A stretch of 58,905 nucleotides of DNA from a virus, in IMG/VR virus record IMGVR_UViG_3300045996_001882, positions 1-58,905 of that record, one strand, 5' to 3'. Below, piece after piece: positions 40,753 to 48,821 of the stretch. The notes under the pieces are model-generated. The model was not told the origin of the DNA. It worked only from the letters and a program-made list of their open reading frames with translations, and did no database searches. Positions within the stretch are counted from its first letter, which is position 1, and every line of letters starts with the position of its first letter. Both the position numbers and the translations under genes were made by a program.

Positions 40753-41561
40753 GAACCACCGGCCGCACTGTGTTCACCGATGTGCATTCGACTGAGTTCA
40801 GTCGTCTGTTCTCGATCCTTCGTCACAACCTCAACGAATCGTCGGTGTACGACCGCGGTCGGTGGCAATCCCAAGACGTCTCGACGCGCCCTGAGATGAA
40901 CACACGCGAACTCTGGAACGTGCACATCGAGTACGACATGCCGACGACGAACAAGGCGCTTGTGGACGCTGTGAGGCCTAACCGGCCGTGGGCCGACGAC
41001 CACTTCCTCGAGCGCGTGTCTGGTCAACCGCTCAACCCGCCGCCGTCGTCATCTTGGTGGCCTTTCAACCAACGGGACAATGCTCAGCACAAGTCGGCCG
41101 ACAAGTTCTCCCACACGTACCCCGAGCGATTCTGGCCCAAGTGGGCCAACGGCAAGGACGTCGAACGAAACCCCAAGAAGCACCGAGGTATTCGATTTGG
41201 TTATGGTGATCTCGCCGACGTCGTCAAGCAACTGCGAGCTGACCCTTTCACCCGCCAAGCATACCTCCCTGTCTGGTTCCCCGAGGACACCGGCGCGGTG
41301 CACGGCGAGCGAGTCCCGTGCTCGTTGGGTTACCATTTTGTCCGCAATGGCAGTAGGCTTGATTGCGTTTATAGCCTTCGCTCTTGTGACTTTTTCCGTC
41401 ATTTCCGTGATGATGTATATCTCGCTTGCCGGCTCACCGATTGGATCCAAGATCAGCTCCTGGATGTGGATGGTTATCCCTGGCTAGGCAAGCTCGTGCT
41501 CAACATCTCGAACCTGCACTGTTTCCGTGGAGACCAATGGCTGCTTGACAAGGAGGACTGA
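40749..41561 (+). CDS. Thymidylate synthase / nucleotide hydroxymethylase-like (ThyA superfamily)
   Basis: 270 aa. RQAYLPVWFPEDTG, then HGERVPCSLGYHFVR with R188-V-P-C191 (catalytic nucleophile), YSLRSCDFFRHFRDD (RSxD phosphate/substrate motif) and VLNISNLHCFRGD. These are ThyA-superfamily landmarks, which also cover dUMP and dCMP hydroxymethylases. Because ThyX is also encoded (45995-46786), this enzyme may do something other than plain dTMP synthesis. Residues about 200-246 are coded with strongly atypical codons (see nested ORF 41347-41487). Confidence 0.7.
   Translation: MRTTGRTVFTDVHSTEFSRLFSILRHNLNESSVYDRGRWQSQDVSTRPEMNTRELWNVHIEYDMPTTNKALVDAVRPNRPWADDHFLERVSGQPLNPPPSSSWWPFNQRDNAQHKSADKFSHTYPERFWPKWANGKDVERNPKKHRGIRFGYGDLADVVKQLRADPFTRQAYLPVWFPEDTGAVHGERVPCSLGYHFVRNGSRLDCVYSLRSCDFFRHFRDDVYLACRLTDWIQDQLLDVDGYPWLGKLVLNISNLHCFRGDQWLLDKED
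41347..41487 (+). CDS. Possible nested transmembrane ORF inside ThyA-like gene
   Basis: 46 aa in the +1 frame, MAVGLIAFIAFALVTFSVIS then VMMYISLAGSPIGSKISSWM. Hydrophobic enough for a membrane helix. The enclosing gene uses TTT, CAT, AAT, AGT, CTT, GTT, TAT and TGT codons here, unlike its flanks, and returns to GC-rich third positions just after this ORF's TAG. No ribosome site or promoter is clear. Confidence 0.35.
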   Translation: MAVGLIAFIAFALVTFSVISVMMYISLAGSPIGSKISSWMWMVIPG

Positions 41562-41566
41562 CCAAC

Positions 41567-41713
41567 ATGGATCGCAAAGCTCGCATATCGGTGTGGTGGG
41601 ATCGAGTAGGCTTACCCTCATTCCTCGGCTTTCTGATCGTGTGCTTCGTGATGTCTCTGGCGTTCGGCGTGTTCTTCGTTCTTCGTGGTCTGGGGTGGCT
41701 CCCGTGCCCGTGA
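41567..41713 (+). CDS. Single-pass membrane peptide
   Basis: 48 aa, MDRKARISVWWDRVGLPSFL then GFLIVCFVMSLAFGVFFVLR. AAGGAGG sits before ATG 41567, and the TGA overlaps the dCMP deaminase start region. Function unknown. Confidence 0.65.
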   Translation: MDRKARISVWWDRVGLPSFLGFLIVCFVMSLAFGVFFVLRGLGWLPCP

Positions 41714-42144
41714 CGCCTCGTCCCACACGCCATGACATGCTGATGCAGATTGCTCATGTGGTGGCCTCTCGTTCGACGTGCGATCGACTCAACGTCGGTG
41801 CAGTTCTGTCTCGCGAGGGTCGCGTTCTGTCCATGGGCTACAACGGCCCGGCGAGCGGTCTGCCCCACTGTGCACACGAGAACGGGGAGCCGTGCGACGC
41901 TGCGATCCATGCAGAGGCCAACGCGATCACGTGGGCTGCTCGTGACGGAATACGGATCGTCGCGTCTGATCTGTACGTCACGCACATGCCGTGCCTGGGG
42001 TGCGCGAAGTTGATCGCCCAGGCAGGAATTCGCCGAGTCATTTTCCAGAGTTCGTATCGCGACCGGGCAGGACTTGACTTACTCACACGTGCTCGCGTAG
42101 GTTTCGTCAGTTACGATCCGACATTGTCGGGAGGAGGACTGTAA
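41704..42144 (+). CDS. dCMP deaminase
   Basis: 146 aa from GTG at 41704 (second GTG 41710 possible). LMQIAHVVASRSTCDRLNVG, then MGYNGPASGLPHC, IHAEANAITWAARDG (HAE zinc/proton site) and THMPCLGCAKLIAQAGIRRV (PCxxC zinc ligands). It converts dCMP to dUMP, feeding the ThyX/ThyA-like enzymes. The stop overlaps the polymerase ATG. Confidence 0.9.
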   Translation: MPVTPRPTRHDMLMQIAHVVASRSTCDRLNVGAVLSREGRVLSMGYNGPASGLPHCAHENGEPCDAAIHAEANAITWAARDGIRIVASDLYVTHMPCLGCAKLIAQAGIRRVIFQSSYRDRAGLDLLTRARVGFVSYDPTLSGGGL

Positions 42145-44696
42145 TGGGTGTGGGGAATCCACGCATTGAGCTGGCGGTTCGTAATGCCGACTGCACTGCT
42201 TGCAAGCTTCACGTCCAGGCTGACGGCGACGACCGCTGTGTGACCGCGAGGGGTTCCCACGCGTCCGACGTTCTCATTCTGACCAAGCATCCACTCGGGC
42301 CCCGTGCGCTCAAGGAGCTGAAGACGTACCTCGAGCGCGCGGGTTTCGACCCCGAGCAGTTGTTGTACACGGGCGCAAGCAAGTGCTTGACCTGGGATCT
42401 CGAACCGACGAAGACGACGATGAAGGCGTGCAAGCCTTACCTTGAGGCTGAGGTCGAAACGTCGAAGGTCAAGTGGATTCTTGCGATCGGCAACGAGGCT
42501 CTGTATTCCGCCGCCGGCAAGTCCGGGATCATGAAGCACCGCGGGATCACCTACGACGGTGTGGGTGGTTCTCGAGTCGTCGCGACGATCTCGCCGGCGA
42601 TGGTGTACCGCAATCCCGGCCAGAAGAGCGGGTTCGAGGCTGACTTGCGTTACTTCTACAACCTCGTGACCAAGAATCCGACAATCGCCGCTGCCGAGCC
42701 CGATGAAATCCACACCGTTGACACGAAGGAAAAGCTGCACGCATTCCTGGAAACACTCGCCAACGGTGAAGCAGCGGCCTACGACCTCGAGACGACCGGG
42801 TTCGAAGAGTACGTCTCAGACGCTGCTATCGTGTCAATGGCGGTGACAGTACGAACGCGTGACGCGAAGACGTCAGCGACGACTACAGAGTGCTTTGCGG
42901 TGCCCCTCTGGCATCCCGATTCGCCGTGGCGTACCGCGTGGCGTCGCATCATGGAACTCATCGGCAAGTACCTCGCTCGAGTTCCCAAGCGCATCGCTCA
43001 CAACGGGAAGTTCGACAACAGGTGGTGTCGTCAGTTCAACGCTCGCGTCAAGCTGACATTCGACACGATGCTGGCGGCACACCTCCTCGACGAGAATCGA
43101 CCCAAGGGGCTCAAGCCTCTCGCACGTACGCTCCTCGGTGCGCCGCCGTGGGACATCCAGATTCACAACGTCAAGGGCAAGCCGTGGTGGGAAGTTCACG
43201 GGCTCGACAACATCCTGAAGTACAACGGGCTCGACACCTGGCACACCCTTCGCCTTTACGACCTGTTCGTCGAGGAGTTGAAGAAGAACCCGCGGTTGGC
43301 CAAGATCATGCAGTACCTGATGATGCCCGCCAACGAGGTGTTCACCGACGCCGAGATGCACGGGGTGTGGGTCGACCTCAAGCGTTTGACGGCCAACTAC
43401 CAGATCGTCCTCGAGCGCCTCGCCGATGTCGAACAACGCCTCTCGAAGTGGATTCCTGAGGACCACGGATTTGGCGAGGTCAACTTCAACCCCTCGAACT
43501 TCGCACGGTGGTGGTTGTTCACCCATCTCAAGCTGCCCGTCCTCGCCCGTGGCAAGCAGAAGGAAGATGGTTCACCTGGAGCGCCGTCGATGTCTGAGGC
43601 TGTGATGCTCGAGCTTCAGGAGATCCACGAAGTTCCACGTATGTTGCTCGAACGCGCGGGCTATGAGAAGAATCGACAGTTCTTCGCTGCGTACTCGAAC
43701 CTGGTTGACAGTCGCGGTCGTATCCACACGTCGTTCAAGCTGACTGGGACCGTGACAGGGCGACTTTCTTCGGGCAAGGAAGAAGCCGACAAGGTGTCAG
43801 GCCGCGTACCGCAGCGAGGTGTGAACCTTCAACAAGTTCCCCGTGATTCGTTCGTGCGCGGTGTGTTCGGCGCCGCACCCGGGAACTACTTCGTTGAGTG
43901 CGACTACTCCCAGGTTGAACTTCGAGTTGCTGCCTTCCTCGCCCAAGAGCGTACGATGTTGCACCTGTACGCAACGGGTCAGGACATTCACATGGCGATG
44001 GCTATGAGGATGACCGGCAAGGCTGCGAAGGACGTCACCAAGGAGGAGCGCAAGAAGGCCAAGGCCGTGAACTTCGGGTTCTTGTACGGCATGGGCTGGA
44101 ACAAATTCATCTCCACTGCATGGCTCAACTACGGCGTTCGAGTGACCGAGGAGGAAGCACAGGCATTCCGACGGGCATTCTTCGATCAGTTCCCGATGCT
44201 GCTCAAGTGGCACGCTTCGTGCAAGGCGTTCGCGCGCAAGCACGGGTATGTCATCAGCCCGCTGGGTCGCAAGCGCAACCTTCCCGACATCTACTCCCAG
44301 GTTCAGTCAGTGGCGAACGAAGCTGGACGTCAGGCGATCAACTCGCCCGTTCAATCGTTCGCATCTGACATGGCATTGTGGTCGATGGTGCTCGTCAATC
44401 AGCAGTTCAAGAAGCGCGGGATGAAGGCCACACCGATCGGGACCGTTCACGATGCTGTGAACTACGAAGTGCCCGCCGACGAGGTACACATCGCTGTTCC
44501 GATCATCAAGCACACGATGGAGAACTTGCCCCTCCAGAAGTACTTCGGCATCGACCTGAACGTTCCGATCATCGGTGACGTCAAGCTGGGAACTCACTGG
44601 GGTGACTCGCTCGAGATGGACAACGAGGTGTCTGTCAACGGTGAGCGCATCCTTGAGTGGATGAATGAGAAGGGGTTTGTGACCAATGCCAGTTGA
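42144..44696 (+). CDS. DNA polymerase I fused to N-terminal UDG-like domain
   Basis: 850 aa. Residues 1-175 resemble a family-4-type uracil-DNA glycosylase domain: C17-x2-C20, C81-x14-C96 spaced as in Fe-S UDGs, and LAIGNEALYSAAG. The catalytic GEAPG-type motif is replaced by LTKHPLGPRALKEL, and the late HP(A) by SPA. Then a 3'-5' exonuclease (AYDLETTGF, RIAHNGKFDN, YNGLDTWHTL) and a family A polymerase (CDYSQVELRVAAF, AKAVNFGFLYGMG, IGTVHDAVNYEV). No 5'-3' exonuclease. Main replicative polymerase. Confidence 0.9.
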   Translation: MGVGNPRIELAVRNADCTACKLHVQADGDDRCVTARGSHASDVLILTKHPLGPRALKELKTYLERAGFDPEQLLYTGASKCLTWDLEPTKTTMKACKPYLEAEVETSKVKWILAIGNEALYSAAGKSGIMKHRGITYDGVGGSRVVATISPAMVYRNPGQKSGFEADLRYFYNLVTKNPTIAAAEPDEIHTVDTKEKLHAFLETLANGEAAAYDLETTGFEEYVSDAAIVSMAVTVRTRDAKTSATTTECFAVPLWHPDSPWRTAWRRIMELIGKYLARVPKRIAHNGKFDNRWCRQFNARVKLTFDTMLAAHLLDENRPKGLKPLARTLLGAPPWDIQIHNVKGKPWWEVHGLDNILKYNGLDTWHTLRLYDLFVEELKKNPRLAKIMQYLMMPANEVFTDAEMHGVWVDLKRLTANYQIVLERLADVEQRLSKWIPEDHGFGEVNFNPSNFARWWLFTHLKLPVLARGKQKEDGSPGAPSMSEAVMLELQEIHEVPRMLLERAGYEKNRQFFAAYSNLVDSRGRIHTSFKLTGTVTGRLSSGKEEADKVSGRVPQRGVNLQQVPRDSFVRGVFGAAPGNYFVECDYSQVELRVAAFLAQERTMLHLYATGQDIHMAMAMRMTGKAAKDVTKEERKKAKAVNFGFLYGMGWNKFISTAWLNYGVRVTEEEAQAFRRAFFDQFPMLLKWHASCKAFARKHGYVISPLGRKRNLPDIYSQVQSVANEAGRQAINSPVQSFASDMALWSMVLVNQQFKKRGMKATPIGTVHDAVNYEVPADEVHIAVPIIKHTMENLPLQKYFGIDLNVPIIGDVKLGTHWGDSLEMDNEVSVNGERILEWMNEKGFVTNAS

Positions 44697-45747
44697 GCTG
44701 TACGTCGATCCTGACACCGGGATGAACATCGTCACGCACTCGATGGTGAAGGCGTTTCGACGGTGCCCGCGTCAGGCCATGTACAAGTACGTGGACCGAC
44801 TCAAGCCCAAGGCGCTGTCGAAGCCCCTGAAGCGCGGAACGTGGATCCACGCACTACTCGAGACGCATTACAAGGGCGGTGACTGGCGGGACACGCACAA
44901 GAAGCTCAGCGAGCAATTCTACCGGCTGTTCGTGGAAGAACAGGAGGCCCTCGGCGATCTCCCGCGCGAGATCCGTCGACTGATGCAGTCGTACTTCTGG
45001 CACTACCGCGACGACGCTGACTGGAAGGTACTCGAGACCGAGTTCACCATCGAGACCGAACTCTTCCCGGGCACGATCTACCGCGGACGTGTGGACAATC
45101 TCGTCGAGACCCCTTACGGTCTTTACGTGGTCGACCACAAGAGCCATCGCACGTTGCCCGACCTGTCAGACCAATTGCTCGACCCGCAGTCCGTTCTGTA
45201 CGTGTGGGCTGCACGTCGACTCGGCATGCCTGTGAAGGGATTCATCTGGAACTACATCAAGACGGATCCCCCCAAGCAGCTTCGATTCAAGAAGGACGGC
45301 AACCTGTACGCGAAGCAGGGTGCAACAGACTACCCGACCGCGTACCGTAGCCTGATGGCACGCGGCATCGACCCGCGCGACGAGGAGAACGAGAAGTGGG
45401 TGGCGTATCTGAAGCCCCTTCAGAACCAGCGTTACCGACCGGACTCTACGCTGCAGTTGTCCCCCTTCTTCCGTCGCGATACGTTGGAAAAGGATGACGC
45501 GATGATCGAACGAGCAGTCAAGGAGGTGATCCACACCGTCAAGCGAATGCAGAAGTACCCCTTCGACAAGCGCGATTACGTCGAGCGTGTGGTCAACCGT
45601 GACTGCAAGTACTTCTGCTCATACCGTTCGATCTGCACGTCTGACCTGATGGGCGGCAATTCCGAACTGATCGCTCGACAGCAGTTCCGCGTCGGCGACC
45701 CGATGGACTACTACCGCGACGACAAGCTGGAGGAAACAACGTCATGA
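44686..45747 (+). CDS. Cas4/RecB-like PD-(D/E)XK exonuclease
   Basis: 353 aa. Early HSMVKAFRRCPRQAMYKYVD (first Cys), then RGTWIHALLETHY, YRGRVDNLVETPYGLYVVDHKSHR (D plus D-x-K nuclease core), LYVWAARRLG, and a C-terminal DCKYFCSYRSIC cluster that together with the first Cys can hold a 4Fe-4S centre. Matches the phage Cas4/AddB-type exonuclease family. Probably end processing with the Sak4-like ATPase. Confidence 0.85.
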   Translation: MPVELYVDPDTGMNIVTHSMVKAFRRCPRQAMYKYVDRLKPKALSKPLKRGTWIHALLETHYKGGDWRDTHKKLSEQFYRLFVEEQEALGDLPREIRRLMQSYFWHYRDDADWKVLETEFTIETELFPGTIYRGRVDNLVETPYGLYVVDHKSHRTLPDLSDQLLDPQSVLYVWAARRLGMPVKGFIWNYIKTDPPKQLRFKKDGNLYAKQGATDYPTAYRSLMARGIDPRDEENEKWVAYLKPLQNQRYRPDSTLQLSPFFRRDTLEKDDAMIERAVKEVIHTVKRMQKYPFDKRDYVERVVNRDCKYFCSYRSICTSDLMGGNSELIARQQFRVGDPMDYYRDDKLEETTS

Positions 45748-45995
45748 GTAATGACCCGCACTACGTCCTGCGTTACACGATCGAGCGTGTGGATCACATC
45801 AAGCCCGAGGCCCGTAGTTCGTACCGAACGGATTCGTTGCCCGAGCCGAAGGAGACGCGTGTCGTGACGGAACTCGCCTCCCACACGCTGAAGCGCGGTG
45901 ACCTGACTAGTCTGATCGCGACGGCGATCAAGCACCTCGATCTGGTGGAGGACGACAACATCCACGACCCGAAGCCGAAGGGTAATGTTCGCTGA
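45744..45995 (+). CDS. Small hypothetical protein
   Basis: 83 aa, MSNDPHYVLRYTIERVDHIK start; ATGA and TGATG overlaps at both ends show coupling to the Cas4-like and ThyX genes. No motif recognised. Confidence 0.65.
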   Translation: MSNDPHYVLRYTIERVDHIKPEARSSYRTDSLPEPKETRVVTELASHTLKRGDLTSLIATAIKHLDLVEDDNIHDPKPKGNVR

Positions 45996-46786
45996 TGAAG
46001 ATCACTCTGATCTCGAGCAGTACCCTGGTGCCGGCGCGGGGCGCGATCGAAGGTCCACCGTGGGCGATCAACAAGTGGCTCCCCGAGGACGGCCGTCGAG
46101 GCGACGACGAGTGGAGTCCCGACTTCGCTGACGACGCTGACATGATCACCGAGTTCGCGGGCCGTGCGTGTTACGAGTCGTGGGACAGGCCGAACCCCAA
46201 CACGGCTCACAACGCGGACTACGTGCGCAACATCCTGGGGCAGCAGCACGAGTCTGTGCTGGAACACTCATCCCTGACGTTCTACGTCGAGGAGGTGTCG
46301 CGTTCGATGACGCTCGAGTTGGTGCGTCACAGGCACCTGAGTTACTCGCAGCGGTCTCAACGTTACGTCAACGAGTCGTTGTCCGATTTCGTGATTCCGG
46401 GCGATCTCAGCGACCGTCAGCGCGATCCGTACATCGCCCGGCTGATCGAGGAACTCAAGGATCATCACAAGTCGGCCGCGAACCTCTACGGTGAGATCGT
46501 CGAGGCCCTGATGGACACCTGCGTAGACGAGCGGGGCGAGCTGTACCCCAAGCTGGGAATCAAGCAGGCGCGAGGTGCTGCTCGGGCGGCGCTGCTCGAG
46601 TCGACCCACACCAACATCGTCGTCACGGGCAACTTGCGCGCCTGGCGTGACATGCTCAAGAAGCGGTGGCACGTCGCTGCGGAGAGGGAAATCCGCGAGT
46701 TTGCCGGCTTGATCCTCGCCGACATACGATCAATCGCACCTAACAGCGTTCAGGACATTCCGTCCGAACCCTACGGAACGGAGTGA
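45995..46786 (+). CDS. thyX: Flavin-dependent thymidylate synthase ThyX
   Basis: 263 aa. The ThyX motif is complete: ELVRHRHLSYSQRSQRYVNE (RHR-x5-S-x2-SQR-Y pattern). Earlier FAGRACYESWDRPN and GQQHESVLEHSSLTFYVEEV (H for FAD/dUMP), later EREIREFAGLILADIRSIAP. It makes dTMP from dUMP with FAD. It coexists with a ThyA-like protein in the same operon. Confidence 0.93.
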   Translation: MKITLISSSTLVPARGAIEGPPWAINKWLPEDGRRGDDEWSPDFADDADMITEFAGRACYESWDRPNPNTAHNADYVRNILGQQHESVLEHSSLTFYVEEVSRSMTLELVRHRHLSYSQRSQRYVNESLSDFVIPGDLSDRQRDPYIARLIEELKDHHKSAANLYGEIVEALMDTCVDERGELYPKLGIKQARGAARAALLESTHTNIVVTGNLRAWRDMLKKRWHVAAEREIREFAGLILADIRSIAPNSVQDIPSEPYGTE

Positions 46787-46787
46787 C

Positions 46788-47618
46788 GTGGCGACCACCA
46801 CCGCGCGCAAGGTCGCAGCACGCAAGGACTACGACGCGATTGCTGCGAGCAAGATCACGAGCCCCACGGCTCAGGGTCTGTTCCGCCCGCGCATTCTCGT
46901 CTACGGCAAGAATAAGAAGGGCAAGACCCGTTTCTGCACCACGCCCGGCAAGGGCAAAGTGCTGATCGTCGACCCCGAAGAGGGCACGAAGGCGATGAAG
47001 CGGCTCGACCCGGACGTCTGGCCGATCTCGAAGTGGGAAGACATCGATGATGTCTACAACTTCCTGAAGGGGGGCAATCACAACTACGAGTACGTCGCCC
47101 TCGACGGGATGACGCGCATTCACGACTTCGCCATTCGGTGGGTCATGAACGTGGCAGCTGAAGCCCGCCTCGACTCGAAGCCTGTTCTGGTGCAGAAGCA
47201 GCACTACGGCCAGGCAGGTCGACTGACGTCGGACCTGATCACGAACTTCCACAACCTCCCCATGGGTGTCATCTACACCGCTCAGGAGCGCATGGAGGCC
47301 AGTGCGGGGTTCGACGAGGAGGACGACGACGTCGAGCAGGCTGCTGCTCAGATCGTTCCCGCACTTCCGAAGGGTGCACGCGCCGCGCTCAACCAGATCG
47401 TGGACGTGATCGGCCGAATCTACATCGTGAAGGTCGAGAACCCGAAGGACCCGGAGAAGGTCATTCTCCAACGACGGCTGTTCGTGGAACCGAGCGAGCG
47501 ATTCGACACGGGTTACCGTTCGGACTTCCAGCTGCCGCCATTCATCAAGAACCCGACAGTTCCGCGTCTCATGGATCTGATCAACACGGGTAAGAGCGAA
47601 AGGGTTACCGCCAAGTGA
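46788..47618 (+). CDS. Sak4-like RecA-fold ATPase (recombinase)
   Basis: 276 aa, GTG start. ILVYGKNKKGKTRFCTTPGK (Walker A), VLIVDPEEGTKAMK, YEYVALDGMTRIHDF (Walker B) and a long acidic loop (DEEDDDVEQAAAQ). Phage Sak4/AAA_24-type single-strand annealing or strand-exchange protein; next to an SSB-like gene as is usual. Confidence 0.8.
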   Translation: MATTTARKVAARKDYDAIAASKITSPTAQGLFRPRILVYGKNKKGKTRFCTTPGKGKVLIVDPEEGTKAMKRLDPDVWPISKWEDIDDVYNFLKGGNHNYEYVALDGMTRIHDFAIRWVMNVAAEARLDSKPVLVQKQHYGQAGRLTSDLITNFHNLPMGVIYTAQERMEASAGFDEEDDDVEQAAAQIVPALPKGARAALNQIVDVIGRIYIVKVENPKDPEKVILQRRLFVEPSERFDTGYRSDFQLPPFIKNPTVPRLMDLINTGKSERVTAK

Positions 47619-48262
47619 GCAACAAGGCTACCACCACGATTCTCGACTTCTCCCAGGCGAAGGAGCGCGGGGCATACAACCCCAAGCACATCGAGGAGGG
47701 GGACTACGTCGGCAAGATCGTGCACATCGTGGACTCGCCCACGAAGGAGAAGGACGACGGCACGGGCAACAAGCCGCAGTGGATCGTCGGGATCGTCCTG
47801 GACGACGTCCGCGGTGCCTCGTACCCGTACCGCTGCCAGCTCGAGCCGGACCAGCTGTGGAAGCTGCGCAACGTGTTCGAGGCCGTCGGCATGAAGGTCG
47901 GTCAGCGTCGGATCAAGGTCGACCCGCAGAAGGCGGTCGGCAAGAAGATCGGCGTGACCATCATCGACAACGAGTACAACGGCAAGGTCTCCTCCCAGAT
48001 CGACCAGGTGTTCCCCGCGTCCGACCTGATCGCTGGTGACGAGGACGACGTCGATCCGGAGGACGTCGACACCGACGAGGAAGAGACCGAGGAGGAGCCC
48101 GCTCCCCCGGCTCGTCGCACCAAGGCTGCTGTCGCCACGACCGCGAAGAAGACGACGGCGAAGCGTGCGACGAAGCCCGCCCCGGCCCCCGAGCCGGAGG
48201 ACGAGGAGGAAGAGGAGATCACCGACGAGGACCTCGAAGAGCTGGACGTCGACGAGCTGTAG
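47615..48262 (+). CDS. SSB-like protein (DUF669-type) with acidic tail
   Basis: 215 aa, GTG start overlapping the upstream stop. The N-terminal ~140 residues form a beta-rich OB-like domain (EEGDYVGKIVHIVDSPTKEK, WKLRNVFEAVGMKVGQRRIK, VTIIDNEYNGKVSSQIDQVF). The tail alternates acidic and Ala/Lys blocks and ends DEDLEELDVDEL, an SSB-type acidic tip. Expected partner of the Sak4-like ATPase. Confidence 0.75.
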   Translation: MSNKATTTILDFSQAKERGAYNPKHIEEGDYVGKIVHIVDSPTKEKDDGTGNKPQWIVGIVLDDVRGASYPYRCQLEPDQLWKLRNVFEAVGMKVGQRRIKVDPQKAVGKKIGVTIIDNEYNGKVSSQIDQVFPASDLIAGDEDDVDPEDVDTDEEETEEEPAPPARRTKAAVATTAKKTTAKRATKPAPAPEPEDEEEEEITDEDLEELDVDEL

Positions 48263-48294
48263 TTCCTCTCCCCACACCGCCGCCAACAATTAGT

Positions 48295-48323
48295 TTGACA
48301 TCGGGGACGCGATACGTCATACT
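48295..48323 (+). promoter_or_regulatory. Promoter before VRR-NUC gene
   Basis: TTGACA (48295-48300), 17 bp, CATACT (48318-48323). A small palindrome CACTCGTCGAGTG (48346-48358) lies in the leader. Confidence 0.65.
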
Positions 48324-48373
48324 GATTGCGCGGTGATCCGAACAACACTCGTCGAGTGCGTTCGTCATACCAG

Positions 48374-48409
48374 GAGCCGGGCTGTGTTAATCCCCTTGCA
48401 GCCCGGCTC
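48374..48409 (+). promoter_or_regulatory. 11-bp leader hairpin (attenuator-like)
   Basis: GAGCCGGGCTG and CAGCCCGGCTC pair around a 14-nt loop, 32 nt before ATG 48441. GC-rich with no U-run, only TTCGG after it. It could terminate part of the transcript or protect the message. The 178-nt gap 48263-48440 contains only this and the promoter. Confidence 0.7.
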
Positions 48410-48440
48410 TTCGGTAGGCAACTGAGAAAGGCTAACGAAC

Positions 48441-48743
48441 ATGTCCGGACCCGAGACTCGAATTCAGCGCGCCATTCAGAAGATGGTGAAATCCCGCGGT
48501 GGGTTCGTCTTCAAAGTACACGGCTCTGAGACGATGATGGCAGGATTGCCCGACCTCGTCGTGTGCTACAAGGGTTACTTCATCGCGTTCGAGGTCAAGA
48601 CACCCGTCGGCAAGTTGTCAGAGCGTCAGCGGTACGTGCATCGCATGATGTCACGCGCTGAAGCGATCGTAGCCGTGCCTACAAGCGTCGCTGAAGCCTC
48701 CGCAGTGCTCGATGACGTGGACACATGGTGCGACGCAAACTAG
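48441..48743 (+). CDS. VRR-NUC domain nuclease
   Basis: 100 aa. TRIQRAIQKMVKSRGGFVFK, then GSETMMAGLPDLVVCYKGYF and AFEVKTPVGKLSERQR give the G-x-PD...E-x-K nuclease core of the VRR-NUC family. AGAAAGG precedes the ATG. Structure-specific nuclease of replication or recombination; ends the rightward arm. Confidence 0.88.
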   Translation: MSGPETRIQRAIQKMVKSRGGFVFKVHGSETMMAGLPDLVVCYKGYFIAFEVKTPVGKLSERQRYVHRMMSRAEAIVAVPTSVAEASAVLDDVDTWCDAN

Positions 48744-48767
48744 ACGCTCACAGACGATTTGAGCGCC

Positions 48768-48781
48768 GGTGCAAATGCAAA
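48768..48781. promoter_or_regulatory. TTTGC-N4-GCAAA-type site (half conserved)
   Basis: GGTGC-AAAT-GCAAA in the convergent gap 48744-48821. Right half exact. Confidence 0.4.
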
Positions 48782-48821
48782 TCAGTACGCCCGCCGAAAA
48801 GCCGCCCGGGGGCGGCCTCGG

